Shown here one piece after another: positions 1-9,366 of a stretch of DNA of 29,377 nucleotides. Positions within the stretch are counted from its first letter, which is position 1; each line of letters begins with the position of its first letter. The translations under genes were made by a program, and so were the position numbers. The stretch is from positions 1 to 29,377 of the IMG/VR virus record IMGVR_UViG_3300030012_000504, one strand, 5' to 3'. The stretch is from a virus. The notes below the pieces were generated by a model. The model was not told where the DNA came from and did not search any database. It saw nothing but the letters and a program-made list of their open reading frames with translations.

Positions 1-3000
1 GAAACTATACTGCACAAGAAATGGCAGATTTTGTTGCTAATACAAAAAGCAATAAAGTAATTTTTGATAAAAATAGTTTATTAAAAGTTGGACCAGATTC
101 TATTAGAAAAAATAAAATAGCTACAGAACAATTTATAGATGATTTAATTTATAGTGGTAGAGCTGAACAAATAGAAGGCACTAATAACTACAAAATTAAA
201 GATAATTTTGAGTTTGATATAGCTAGAAAAGCAGAAGGTTTTAATGAAACACCAGAAGAATTTGGTGCAAGACTTACTGCAGAAGGTAAATTACCTCCAG
301 AAACTATTGCAGAATTAGTAGAAAAAGAAACAAAAAATCAAGAAAAATTATTACCACCTGCAGAAATAGTTCCTAAAACTATTAACTATGCTGAAACTTT
401 ACAAGAGGGTAAAGTTAATAAATTTATTAAAGAACTTAGAGAAAGATTAAATGCTGTAGGTCTTAAAGAAACTGGCATTGTAGTTAGTGATGACATACTT
501 TCTACTAGTACATTACAAAGAGTAGAAGGAAAAATAAAATTTGACCCAAGAGTAACTAGAGCTACAGAAACAGCAGAAGCAGTAGAAGGAGAATATGATA
601 GAAATACAGATACTATTTTCTTATCTCTTAATGCAATAAATCCAGATGGTGGTGCTACAGAAGTAGAAATAGAAGAAAGATTAAGAAAAGTATTAGACCA
701 TGAAATGATTCATGCTTTTAGAGCTAAAGATTTAATTACTGAAAAAGAATATCAATACTTAAAAAAATTAGTTAAAGATAAAAAGTTTCCTAATGACCCA
801 AAAAAAAGAACTTTTTATAAAGAAGCTGTAGATAGAACTAGAAATGAATTAGCAAATAGAAATTTATCTGATGCTTTTAAAGAAGATTATATTGTAGAAG
901 AAGCTATAGCAGAGTTATTTAGAAATAAAGATTTACTAGTAAATACTCCTCCTAAAGTAAATGGTATTTTTAATAAGATAATTCAGTTCTTTAAAACTAT
1001 GGGTCAAGCAATGCGTAGCTCAGGATATAAAAGTGCTACAGAAATATTTAATAATATAGAATCTGGTAGAGTTGGTGCTAGAGAAAGAGGGGTTGTTAGA
1101 ACTACAAGACTCACAGATGCAGGTCGTATTCCTGCTAGTTTTGTTAATATTGACCCTGATAGACCAGCAGAACGACAAAAAATAATTCCTGGTGATGAAA
1201 TAAGACAAACTTTAAAACCTACAGGTATAAGACCTGTATCTATACCAAAACCTGAACCAATACCTCCTACGCCTCCAGCAGGTCCTACAACGCCTCCTGC
1301 AACACCTTCTACAACACCTACAACTATTTATAATACTAAAAAATTAACAGATAAAGAGTATATTGCTGAAAGAAAAAAAATTCTAACAGGATTGCAAGAT
1401 GCAAAAGTATTAGACAAAGCTATCTTTGATAAAGATGGCAATGTAACTAAAACTATTAAAGGTAACTATGATTCTATAAAAATGATGAAATGGTTAATAG
1501 ATAATGCTCCTAGTCAAGATTATAAAATTATTGCACAAAAAGTACATAAATCTTTATTAGCATTAAAAAAACAAGGTAGAACATTTCCTCTTATATTAGA
1601 AGTAGGTAAAAAACAAACTCGTAGAGGTCAAGCTGCTGTACGACCAAGCGATACTAATCCAATGCAACCATATAATTTTCAAACATTTACTATGCTTGTT
1701 AATGATAGTAGTACCAGTAAAGTAAATGCAAGTTCTAATGTATCTCAATGGAGAAGAGGTAATGGAGTTCATTTTGAAGCTTTGTTACATGAAGGAATAC
1801 ATCAAGCTACATTAGCTCAAATATATGCTGCTCAACATAATTTAACTACTAGAGAAGGACCTAAAACATTTACAGAAAGTGCATTAGGTAAAAAAGTAAA
1901 AGCTGCACATAGAGAACTTGCTATACAAGCAAATAGAGTAAAAGATTATTATCAAAAAAGAATGAAATTTTATGATGACCTTTCAGCAGATATAGAAAGA
2001 GGAGACCAATCAGCATTAGAAAAATATAATTCTATTTATAATAATGCACCTAATATAGAAAAAGAAATAGCAGATATTTATATTGCTAAAGATTCACAAG
2101 GTTTCATATATGCTAGAGATAACAACTCTTTTAATGGCGTATCTGTTCAAAAGAGAATATTTAATGATTATAGAATTAAATATCAATTATTTTCTAATGA
2201 AGCTCAGTATAATGAAGATGTTTCAGAGTTATTAACTTTTGGATTAACAAATAGAGACTTTCAAGAAATGCTTGAATATATACCTTTAGGCAAAGATGCT
2301 ACTAATAGTGTATGGAATAAATTTGTAGAAACAATTAGAAAATTATTAGAGATACCTGCAAAATTAAATACAGAATTATCTGCATTTCTTAAAAATGCTT
2401 CTACAGTTTTAGACCTTAAAACAGAAGGTTTAATAGCACCAACTCCTGTAGGAGAAACGGCTGCACCTATAGATAAAGAAATACCTACATTTAGTAGAGC
2501 ATATAAATCTAAAAGAGTAGCACCTGGTCTTTATGAATATAGAGGTTTTGCTATTGAAGATGTAGGAACAAATTATGGGTTACCTCGTAGAGAATGGTCT
2601 TTTGGTAAATTAGAAGAAGGTATGTCTGCAAAAGATGCAAGTGCAGAAACTGGTTTTTATCAAGATAGTACAAATTCTTTAAAAGAAGCAAAAGAATTTA
2701 TTGACAGAGTATATTTTGGAGAAGATACAGGATTTGAGTTACCTACATTTAGTAGACCATTAAAAAAATATCCAACAACACAAAAAGAAATAAATACTGC
2801 ACCAAGAGAAATACTAGAAGAAAGTTTAAATTATCACAATCAATTATTGTTTGAAAAACAAAGAGAACAAACAGTAGATGGTCCTATATTAAAAGATTTT
2901 GAAGAAAGAAGTTTAAATAGAGTTATAAGAAATACATTAGCTATTATAAATAAAACAAAACAAAGATTAAAAGAATTAGATAATGGCATACAGCCACCTT

Positions 3001-6000
3001 TATTTAGTAGACCAGCTCAAGGACCAGATACAAGTAAATTTATTCCTAAAGTAAGTGTATATACAACTGAAGATAGTAAATTTGCTCCTCGTAAACTATT
3101 AAGAAAAGGTGATATAGAACCTGTAGATTTAGATAAAGAAAATATAGATATTTTAATTAGTCATGTTACAGAAGATAGTAGAGGTCCAAAAAATCCTGAT
3201 ACAGGAATAAGACCTTTAATTGATGATATTTTAGAACTTACTAAAAACAATAAGTTAGTAAAACAATCAAAAGATTTTTTAAGAAAGTTTGTTAATAAAA
3301 ATAATAAATTAGTTGTTTATAGAGCAGTAAATGTAAAACTAGACGAAAATTTAAAAAATTATGGTCAATTAGAAACTGACCCATTTGCTAGTACAACTTT
3401 ATCTTATAAAAAAGCACAAAATCTTGGTAAAAATGTAGAAAATATAACAAGAAGAATGATTCTTAATACATTTAAACAACAAGAAAGATTTGAAAAAACT
3501 GGAGACCCTAGAGAGTTTAATCCTTTAAGTTCTATAACGCCTGGAAGTGATTTTGATATTAGAAATAAACAACTTGCTATTAATACTATGCAACGAAATT
3601 TAGAAAGAATACAAGAACTAGGATTACAACCGCAAGATACTGATAGACCTGCTAGTATATTAAGATATGAAATACCATTAGATAGAGTTAAGTTATATTT
3701 ACCTGCTGTAGCTAATAGTATTAGTGATAAAAGTTTTAATAAATATAATAGATATTACTATGAAGAACAAGATTCAGATAAATTAAATGAATTAGCAAAT
3801 AAAATTTTAGAAGAAGAAGGTTATACAAGAGAAGGAAAAACATTTGAACAGCAAAGAAAAGATTATAGTAATGCTCTTGATACAGCTTATGAATATGATT
3901 ACATACCAGAGTTTATTCCTTATGAAGTAACTGGTTTTAGAATTATGAATGAAACTGTTAATCAAGAACTTGAAGTTATTGCAGATTTGCGTGGCATTAA
4001 ACCTGAGTATCAATATATAGAACTTACAAATACTTTAATTAATGATGTTCCATTATTTAGTAGAGGTAGAAGAGATAGTGCAAGAAAATTTAGTGATTTT
4101 TATTATCACATAACTCCTACTCCAAATGTAAGAAGTATTTTACAGAGTTCAATTAATCCTTTAAAACCTTCTAATTTTATAAATGCTAGAACAGGTAATA
4201 GATTTCAAGATGAACCTGCAGTTTTTGCATTTACTAATCCAATAGATGCAATTAAATGGTGGAGTAATATTTCTTCCTCTAATCCTTTGGATACAGAATT
4301 TAACTTCGAAGATTTATCTATATTATTAATAGATAAAAATGCTAATAATTGGACACAAGACCCAGCTAGTATGTCATTTAAAGATAATGTTAAAGAAGAT
4401 TTTAAACTTGTAAATTCTGATGTATTTGGTTTTGGTTTTAATGAACAGCCTACTTCGGTTATAACTACACAACCTGTTCAAGCAAAAGATATTAAAGGTT
4501 CATTAACACTTCCTGATTTATTTCGAAAATTAGGAGAAATGTATGGAACTGTATCAGGAATTGATAAAACAACACCTTATTATGGTTTACGACCAACTCG
4601 TTCAGATGGTAAAGAAGAACAAATTACATATATGAATCGTGTTGCTGAAGCATTAAATCCTATGCCTAATACACAAAAAAATATACAGTTAAAACAAGCG
4701 GTAGAAGAAGCTGAAGAAATAGTTAAACAATCACCTAGAGGTTCAATACCTTATTATAATTTAAATGCTTCAGACACAGCATTAAAAGCTGCTATAGATT
4801 TTAATAAAGACTTATCTGCCGAAAAACCTGATGATATACCTAAGTTTTCAAGACCTACTCTTGATAATGTAGACCCTAAAATTTCAGAAGCAGCAGAAAG
4901 ATTAGGTGGTGAACATAGACCAGATATGTCTTGGGGTGCTAGAACTATTGAAGCAGTTCAAGACCCAGTTACATCTATTAGTTCAGCATTTAAAAACTTT
5001 AGACAAAGCCTTGTAGATAAATTAGATAAAGTAGATAAAGCATTAGTTAAAGCTATACAAAAAAATGAAGAAGTAAGAATAGCAAATAATACTGCAGATA
5101 CAGCAACTATGGCTGCTTTAAGATTAGCAGATAGAGCTAGAGGTTTATTTGCAGGTATGCTTACTAGAGGTTATGTAACTGATGTAATAGATGGTCAACC
5201 AGCTTTAGCAAATGTAAGAGATTTAGAGTTAGAAAATGGAGAAACAGGTGGTTTAATACAAATATTAGCACCACTATTTAGTAATTCTGATGTAAATTTA
5301 GAACAAGTATTTAAATTATATGCTACTTTAAAAAGAGCAAAAACATTTGATGAAACTGGTAGAGAAATAGATACTCCAGTAAAACCTGAAGATTTTGTTC
5401 TTATAGAACAAATAGAACAACAACATCCAGAAGTAGTAGAAGTTTATAACAACTATCAAGAATGGAATAATAAATTAATAGAATTTGCTACTAATAAAGG
5501 TTTATTAGACCCTGAACAAGCTGAAATATGGAGACAACATTCATCATATTATCCATTTTATAAAGATATGATAGATGACACAGGCTTACAAGGACCTAAT
5601 GTAGCAAGTGGTTCTTTACCTAATAATCCATTAAATATAAAAATTACTGGTTCAGAAAAACCGATAGATGCTGACCCTATAGAAGCCATAGCTAGAAACT
5701 CACTATCTATTCTTACAGGAGCATTAAAAAATGATGGTGTTGTAAAACTTGTAAGAGATTTAGAAAAAGTAGGTGAAGCAAAAGAATTAAAATCTCCACA
5801 AGAAATAAAAGCAAATACTTTAAATAGAATATTTGTATTTGAAGATGGAAATAAAAAGTTTTATAAATTAAAAGACCCAGAATTATTTCATGCAATTCAA
5901 GCTATTGGTGGCACAAATGTAGGTCCTATTGCACAAGCATTAGCAATTCCTGCAGGTTTTTTAAGAGATACAGTAACAAGAGACCCAGGATTTGTAGTTG

Positions 6001-7568
6001 TTAATATATTAAGAGATACATTATCTTCATCTATAACTAGTGGTGCTTCATATACACCTTTTATTGATTCAGTAAAAAATATGTTTGGTGATATGGAAAA
6101 CTTAGAAAAGTTTGGTGTGCTTGGTGGTTATGATTTTGCTAATGATGAAGGTAGTGTAAAACAATTTATAACTAGAACCATGAGACAAAAAGGACTAACA
6201 CCAAGTAATGGTATGTCAGCCTCTGGAGCTTTCTTTAAACTATGGGATGGACTAGGAGCATTGACCACTAAATCTGATGGTGCAACTCGTATGGCAGTTT
6301 ATGATGCTGTTTATAAAGATTTAAAAGATGAAGGATATAATGAAGCACAAGCACAATCTGAAGCAGCTTACCAGGCATTAGAAATAATAAATTTTGGAAG
6401 GCGTGGTTTAGACCCAACATTTAGAATTGTTACTGCAGCAATACCATTTTTAAATGCAAGAATACAAGGTTTGGATGTTTTATACAGAGGACTATTTACT
6501 GGTCAATATTCTGCTGTAGAAAAGCTAGGTGCAAATGAAACACTTAAAGATGTTCAATCAAGAATACTAAAAAGAGCATTATTTCGTGCAGGAATTTTAT
6601 CATCTATAACACTAGCTTACTATCTAATGGTACATGATACTGATGAATATAAGAATCTTAAACGAGAAGTAAGAGATGATAACTGGGTTGTTCCTATAGG
6701 TAATGGTAATGCAGTTAAAATACCTATTCCATTTGAAGTAGGTATGTTATTTAAAGCTATACCTGAAAGAGTATTTGATATGACTTTAGGCGATGATGCG
6801 TTTACAAAAAAATCTGCTGATGAAGCATTAACTTCTATAACAAGGCAGTTAGGCACTTCAGCAAATATTCCATTCTTTCAGCCTGGTGCTGGATTTCAAA
6901 TATTAAAACCTATAGCCGAAGTTAGAGCTAATAGAAATAGTTTTACTAATACAGAAATTGTGCCTTACTATCAACAAAAGAAAGAAGCTGGATTACAAGC
7001 AAGGGCGACTACCAATGAATTTGCTAAAGTTATGGGTGAATTTCTTAATATTTCACCTGCAAAGATAGAACACATAATGAGAGGTTATACAGGAACTCTT
7101 GGTGGATATCTATTAACTTTGGTAGATACTGTCACTAGAGGAGCTACAGGAAGCCCTTTACTACCTTCTAACTTTGAATTAGGTAAACTACCAGTTATTA
7201 ACAGACTGTTTCTTGACTTAGATAAAACAGGTGGTTATCAGCAACAGTTCTATGAACTAAGAAATGAAGTTGACAAAGCAGTAGCAACTATCAATTCATT
7301 ACAAAAACAAAATAGATTTGATGAACTATCAGCTTACAGAAGCAATATGCAAGGCTTATTGAATGTCAAAGGTCAAGTGAGAGCGATAGAAAGATACTTA
7401 GATAACTGGAGAAGGCGTAGAGATAGGCTAATGCTAGATGAAAATATATCTGTAACAGTTAAATCAGATATGCTTCGTGAATTAGAATTAGAACGAGATA
7501 TGCGACTAGCTATGATTCCTGAATTAAGAAAACAGGCTGATATCCCTATTTTCAGTCTTAACCTTTAA
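1..7568 (+). CDS. Giant polyvalent-type virion protein, 5' end outside window
   Basis: The frame is open to the left edge, so the first ATG (21) need not be the true start; at least 2,515 residues remain. Residues below count from that ATG. Visible parts: zinc-metallopeptidase motif HEMIH (227-231) with a downstream EEAIAEL (293-299) that could supply a third ligand; Pro/Thr-rich linker ~400-435; a second motif HEGIH (590-594); five PxFSR linkers at 822, 908, 992, 1344 and 1607; an ADP-ribosyltransferase-like segment with VVYRAV (R1101) and FASTT (1122-1126); a second segment starting YYHITP and containing VFAF, resembling the H-Y type of that fold. The ~900-residue C-terminal part resembles the large-polyvalent-protein domain LPD38 (IPFLNARIQGLDVLYR) and has one hydrophobic segment near the 'SSITLAYYLMV' stretch. 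Such proteins are thought to be packaged and injected. Nothing here proves enzymatic activity. Codons are strongly A/T-ending. Confidence 0.85.
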   Translation, partial: NYTAQEMADFVANTKSNKVIFDKNSLLKVGPDSIRKNKIATEQFIDDLIYSGRAEQIEGTNNYKIKDNFEFDIARKAEGFNETPEEFGARLTAEGKLPPETIAELVEKETKNQEKLLPPAEIVPKTINYAETLQEGKVNKFIKELRERLNAVGLKETGIVVSDDILSTSTLQRVEGKIKFDPRVTRATETAEAVEGEYDRNTDTIFLSLNAINPDGGATEVEIEERLRKVLDHEMIHAFRAKDLITEKEYQYLKKLVKDKKFPNDPKKRTFYKEAVDRTRNELANRNLSDAFKEDYIVEEAIAELFRNKDLLVNTPPKVNGIFNKIIQFFKTMGQAMRSSGYKSATEIFNNIESGRVGARERGVVRTTRLTDAGRIPASFVNIDPDRPAERQKIIPGDEIRQTLKPTGIRPVSIPKPEPIPPTPPAGPTTPPATPSTTPTTIYNTKKLTDKEYIAERKKILTGLQDAKVLDKAIFDKDGNVTKTIKGNYDSIKMMKWLIDNAPSQDYKIIAQKVHKSLLALKKQGRTFPLILEVGKKQTRRGQAAVRPSDTNPMQPYNFQTFTMLVNDSSTSKVNASSNVSQWRRGNGVHFEALLHEGIHQATLAQIYAAQHNLTTREGPKTFTESALGKKVKAAHRELAIQANRVKDYYQKRMKFYDDLSADIERGDQSALEKYNSIYNNAPNIEKEIADIYIAKDSQGFIYARDNNSFNGVSVQKRIFNDYRIKYQLFSNEAQYNEDVSELLTFGLTNRDFQEMLEYIPLGKDATNSVWNKFVETIRKLLEIPAKLNTELSAFLKNASTVLDLKTEGLIAPTPVGETAAPIDKEIPTFSRAYKSKRVAPGLYEYRGFAIEDVGTNYGLPRREWSFGKLEEGMSAKDASAETGFYQDSTNSLKEAKEFIDRVYFGEDTGFELPTFSRPLKKYPTTQKEINTAPREILEESLNYHNQLLFEKQREQTVDGPILKDFEERSLNRVIRNTLAIINKTKQRLKELDNGIQPPLFSRPAQGPDTSKFIPKVSVYTTEDSKFAPRKLLRKGDIEPVDLDKENIDILISHVTEDSRGPKNPDTGIRPLIDDILELTKNNKLVKQSKDFLRKFVNKNNKLVVYRAVNVKLDENLKNYGQLETDPFASTTLSYKKAQNLGKNVENITRRMILNTFKQQERFEKTGDPREFNPLSSITPGSDFDIRNKQLAINTMQRNLERIQELGLQPQDTDRPASILRYEIPLDRVKLYLPAVANSISDKSFNKYNRYYYEEQDSDKLNELANKILEEEGYTREGKTFEQQRKDYSNALDTAYEYDYIPEFIPYEVTGFRIMNETVNQELEVIADLRGIKPEYQYIELTNTLINDVPLFSRGRRDSARKFSDFYYHITPTPNVRSILQSSINPLKPSNFINARTGNRFQDEPAVFAFTNPIDAIKWWSNISSSNPLDTEFNFEDLSILLIDKNANNWTQDPASMSFKDNVKEDFKLVNSDVFGFGFNEQPTSVITTQPVQAKDIKGSLTLPDLFRKLGEMYGTVSGIDKTTPYYGLRPTRSDGKEEQITYMNRVAEALNPMPNTQKNIQLKQAVEEAEEIVKQSPRGSIPYYNLNASDTALKAAIDFNKDLSAEKPDDIPKFSRPTLDNVDPKISEAAERLGGEHRPDMSWGARTIEAVQDPVTSISSAFKNFRQSLVDKLDKVDKALVKAIQKNEEVRIANNTADTATMAALRLADRARGLFAGMLTRGYVTDVIDGQPALANVRDLELENGETGGLIQILAPLFSNSDVNLEQVFKLYATLKRAKTFDETGREIDTPVKPEDFVLIEQIEQQHPEVVEVYNNYQEWNNKLIEFATNKGLLDPEQAEIWRQHSSYYPFYKDMIDDTGLQGPNVASGSLPNNPLNIKITGSEKPIDADPIEAIARNSLSILTGALKNDGVVKLVRDLEKVGEAKELKSPQEIKANTLNRIFVFEDGNKKFYKLKDPELFHAIQAIGGTNVGPIAQALAIPAGFLRDTVTRDPGFVVVNILRDTLSSSITSGASYTPFIDSVKNMFGDMENLEKFGVLGGYDFANDEGSVKQFITRTMRQKGLTPSNGMSASGAFFKLWDGLGALTTKSDGATRMAVYDAVYKDLKDEGYNEAQAQSEAAYQALEIINFGRRGLDPTFRIVTAAIPFLNARIQGLDVLYRGLFTGQYSAVEKLGANETLKDVQSRILKRALFRAGILSSITLAYYLMVHDTDEYKNLKREVRDDNWVVPIGNGNAVKIPIPFEVGMLFKAIPERVFDMTLGDDAFTKKSADEALTSITRQLGTSANIPFFQPGAGFQILKPIAEVRANRNSFTNTEIVPYYQQKKEAGLQARATTNEFAKVMGEFLNISPAKIEHIMRGYTGTLGGYLLTLVDTVTRGATGSPLLPSNFELGKLPVINRLFLDLDKTGGYQQQFYELRNEVDKAVATINSLQKQNRFDELSAYRSNMQGLLNVKGQVRAIERYLDNWRRRRDRLMLDENISVTVKSDMLRELELERDMRLAMIPELRKQADIPIFSLNL
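2484..4853 (+). repeat. Five dispersed PxFSR peptide motifs (protein-level repeat)
   Basis: The giant protein contains PTFSR (2484-2498), PTFSR (2742-2756), PLFSR (2997-3011), PLFSR (4050-4064) and PKFSR (4839-4853). A degenerate PIFS sits at its C-terminus. Each copy falls between differently built segments, so they mark domain boundaries. The codons differ between copies, so the repeat is conserved at protein level rather than being a recent DNA duplication. Confidence 0.85.
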
Positions 7569-7886
7569 CATAGCTATATCCTTTTCTTCTTTCAATGGTT
7601 TCAATGTAAAGAAGTCTTTATGTTGTGGATGTCTAGCATGAAATAAACGGGCATAGAAACAGATGTAATCATTACTTATCTTGAAGTCTCCACCTCTAGT
7701 TTCTATCTCATTATGCCAACGAATACGATTGATTATCGCCCAATGCGAATACTTTTTCCTACCACTATTGATAGCCTCCAATGTGTATTGCTCAAACTTA
7801 TCCCAAACTTGTGGATTCTTTTTGTGCCACTCCCACCACTTTCTTTTTCGTTTATCTAACTTTTCTTGTAGTATATCTTTTAGCAT
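7524..7886 (-). CDS. Conserved phage protein of unknown function
   Basis: 120 residues, basic N-terminal half. The core (NPQVWDKFEQYTLEAI... SHWAIINRIRWHNEIETRGGDFKI... YARLFHARHPQ) matches a family of small hypothetical proteins I recall from many phages and prophages; no function is established. The start is well supported by a GGAAGGAG Shine-Dalgarno a few bases upstream. It is the last gene of the leftward recombination operon, and its 3' end overlaps the end of the giant rightward gene by 45 bp. Any terminator for either operon must therefore lie inside coding sequence; I see none. Confidence 0.8.
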   Translation of the reverse strand: MLKDILQEKLDKRKRKWWEWHKKNPQVWDKFEQYTLEAINSGRKKYSHWAIINRIRWHNEIETRGGDFKISNDYICFYARLFHARHPQHKDFFTLKPLKEEKDIAMLKVKTENRDISLFS

Positions 7887-7913
7887 TTGCTCCTTCCCTG
7901 GAATTAATCATTG

Positions 7914-7971
7914 ACTGGTAAATATTTTTTGGAGCTGCAGCCCAGCAGCGTAAAAAATATTATTTACTGGT
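7914..7971. repeat. Long inverted repeat with GC-rich centre and ACTGGT ends
   Basis: Arms AATATTTTTT (7921-7930) and AAAAAATATT (7952-7961) are perfect complements. Inside them GCTGC/GCAGC can form a second stem. Both outer edges carry ACTGGT, so the element has two partial copies of the dispersed TATTTACYRGTAAATA repeat. It fills the only clear gap in the leftward operon, between the RusA stop and the Shine-Dalgarno of the last gene. It lacks the T-run after the stem expected of a canonical terminator on either strand. Confidence 0.75.
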
Positions 7972-8347
7972 CTATTTTTTTTATCACCAATTCACATCTA
8001 GGATTTTCTTTATCAATCCCACCATATTTATAAATAACTTGTTTAATTTGTTTACTACTATCATCTTCTAACACTTCTGCTTTAACTAAAGCATCGCAAG
8101 TAAACTTATCAATAATAGAACAAGGATTACTCACATCCAATCTCCTTTTACTCTTTGCATAATAGGTATAAGTCAATACAACAGGCTCTTCGTATTTAGG
8201 ATAACTAATCCTATTAACTAAATTGTCTGCATAAATCTTCTTGGCATTTGATAGTATTCTGTAGTGGGCATTACGATAGTTGTTTAAGTTAAGGATAAAC
8301 TTCTTATTCTTTGTGTAGTAAACCTCTAAAGGTAAATCAATCTTCAT
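7964..8347 (-). CDS. RusA-like Holliday junction resolvase
   Basis: 127 residues, the usual size for RusA-type resolvases, which cut four-way junctions as dimers using clustered acidic residues. The signature segment is RRLDVSNPCSIIDKF followed by DALVKAEVLEDDSS. The aspartates of LDVSN, IIDKF and EDDSS match the family's metal-binding positions, though the usual DxDN appears as DVSN. The 5' end overlaps the HNH gene by 11 bp. Within an operon that also has an annealing protein and a nuclease, a role in resolving recombination or replication intermediates before packaging is likely. Confidence 0.82.
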   Translation of the reverse strand: MKIDLPLEVYYTKNKKFILNLNNYRNAHYRILSNAKKIYADNLVNRISYPKYEEPVVLTYTYYAKSKRRLDVSNPCSIIDKFTCDALVKAEVLEDDSSKQIKQVIYKYGGIDKENPRCELVIKKIDQ

Positions 8348-8642
8348 CTAATAACTTATTAACTTGTTCTAACAACTCTTCTTCTTTTCCGTAAGCTTCT
8401 TCAAATCTTCTCTTATAAGGATGTCTGCTTATAGGTCTAAATCTATTGCCTTTACGATGATGGTCAAAGCAAAGAGGTAATACTTTAAAATGTGAATCAG
8501 CCTTTGTCTTACCCTCTATGTGATGTATTTCAGCAGGAGTTATACTTCCATTAGTATTTCTACAAACAATGCAACCTAGCTGACTTACCTTGTCCATGTG
8601 TTCAGCTTCTTTCTTTGTTGGTTTTCTTCCTTTTATTGACAT
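8337..8642 (-). CDS. HNH endonuclease
   Basis: 101 residues from the ATG at 8642 (MSIKGRKPTKKEAEHM). Shows CIVC, a zinc-knuckle half, then AEIHHIEG and LPLCFDHHRKGN, the HH and H...H parts of an HNH fold. The layout resembles Ref/NinG-like phage recombination nucleases; the exact family is uncertain. An in-frame ATG at 8729 would add 29 residues, but that stretch overlaps a better-supported small gene in another frame (8602-8742) and has no convincing Shine-Dalgarno, so the shorter form is preferred. Overlaps the RusA gene by 11 bp. Confidence 0.8.
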   Translation of the reverse strand: MSIKGRKPTKKEAEHMDKVSQLGCIVCRNTNGSITPAEIHHIEGKTKADSHFKVLPLCFDHHRKGNRFRPISRHPYKRRFEEAYGKEEELLEQVNKLLDED

Positions 8643-8742
8643 TTTTTCTTTTGTTACCAAATATCTTTTCAAAGTTTTCATCAAACTTATCTTTATCATA
8701 AGGTTTATAAATAGACCCCTTTCCTCCATGCCATTTAGTCAT
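8602..8742 (-). CDS. Small conserved phage protein (WHGGKGS type)
   Basis: 46 residues. It begins MTKWHGGKGSIYKPYD and continues to a KFDENFEKIFG segment. A WHGGKGS start, a Pro-Tyr stretch and an F..N...IFG ending recur in small unnamed proteins of many phages, as I recall. The start shares a TAATG overlap with the stop of the preceding gene, which supports translational coupling. The last 41 bp overlap the HNH gene in a different frame. Function unknown. Confidence 0.72.
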   Translation of the reverse strand: MTKWHGGKGSIYKPYDKDKFDENFEKIFGNKRKNVNKRKKTNKERS

Positions 8743-8942
8743 TATCTATTTCTAATTTTCATTTTTATATCATAAGAATGATTGTTAATAAGTTGTTTAA
8801 AAATTTCTCCCGTTGTGACTCTTCTCCCCGCTTTCTCAGAATAATAATTCCTTAATACAGTTAGGTTTTGATTTGTAATTGGGTCAATTCTAAATTGTAC
8901 GCCTTTTGTATTTTGTTTTTTCTTTTCAAATTTTAGTTCCAT
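8742..8942 (-). CDS. Small ribbon-helix-helix-like protein
   Basis: 66 residues. A Lys-rich N-terminus is followed by VQFRIDPITNQNLTVL, which could be a DNA-contacting beta strand and first helix, then NYYSEKAGRRVTTGEIFKQLI, a plausible second helix. This pattern fits small Arc/MetJ-like DNA-binding proteins but is only suggestive. Start and stop both lie in TAATG junctions with the neighbouring genes (8942 and 8742). No Shine-Dalgarno is obvious, so translation probably depends on reinitiation. Confidence 0.65.
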   Translation of the reverse strand: MELKFEKKKQNTKGVQFRIDPITNQNLTVLRNYYSEKAGRRVTTGEIFKQLINNHSYDIKMKIRNR

Positions 8943-9280
8943 TATGCACCATACCTCTTTCTTTCTTCTCTAGCACTAACCATTTTAGTTCTCCACTCTT
9001 CAAAACCAACCTCTAATGCTTTTAGTTCAACTTTAACAGCACTTAACTGACCTTTAGCAACTGCAACAGCTAACCTAGATTGATATACTTCATCTTTGTT
9101 TTCTGCATAGTTATCTTGTCCAGTAGCAGTTTTAATGCCCTCTGAAAGAGCGACTGCTTTCCACAAAGCAATCACTCTCTTAACATCTGCTTCCGCTTTC
9201 AACAACTCGTATTCAGCTTTCTGCATTAAGGGAGCAACATCCCTTATCTGATTTTGCCAACTCTCTATCTGTTCATCCAT
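8942..9280 (-). CDS. Coiled-coil phage protein of unknown function
   Basis: 112 residues, mostly helical heptad-like sequence rich in Ala, Glu, Lys and Val (YELLKAEADVKRVIALWKAV, then SRLAVAVAKGQLSAVKVELK), ending EEWRTKMVSAREERKRYG. A WRT...R.E..YG ending is familiar from small proteins next to phage recombinases, but no function is established. TAATG junctions at both ends tie it to its neighbours. It probably acts as an oligomer, perhaps with the annealing protein; this is inference from position only. Confidence 0.75.
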   Translation of the reverse strand: MDEQIESWQNQIRDVAPLMQKAEYELLKAEADVKRVIALWKAVALSEGIKTATGQDNYAENKDEVYQSRLAVAVAKGQLSAVKVELKALEVGFEEWRTKMVSAREERKRYGA

Positions 9281-9366
9281 TATCTTGCTCTAAATAAATA
9301 AAATAAACATCTTAAACGCCATTCAGATAAATGGCGTAAGTGTACTGGTATCTTTTGTCTATCCAT
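9280..9366 (-). CDS. 28-residue peptide gene in a TAATG chain
   Basis: A tiny ORF (starts MDRQKIPVHLRHLSEW, ends LFYLFRAR) that exactly fills the gap between two genes. Its ATG overlaps the TAA of the upstream gene (TAATG at 9366) and its TAA overlaps the ATG of the next gene (TAATG at 9280). The peptide is basic, with a hydrophobic LFYLF patch. It may be functional, or may serve only to carry ribosomes across the gap for coupling. It has no recognisable family. Confidence 0.5.
   Translation of the reverse strand: MDRQKIPVHLRHLSEWRLRCLFYLFRAR

Noticed and set aside
5713-5895. Leu-rich minus-strand ORF inside the giant gene
   Set aside because: It is a low-complexity shadow of AAA/GAA-rich codons, without a Shine-Dalgarno or neighbours on that strand.
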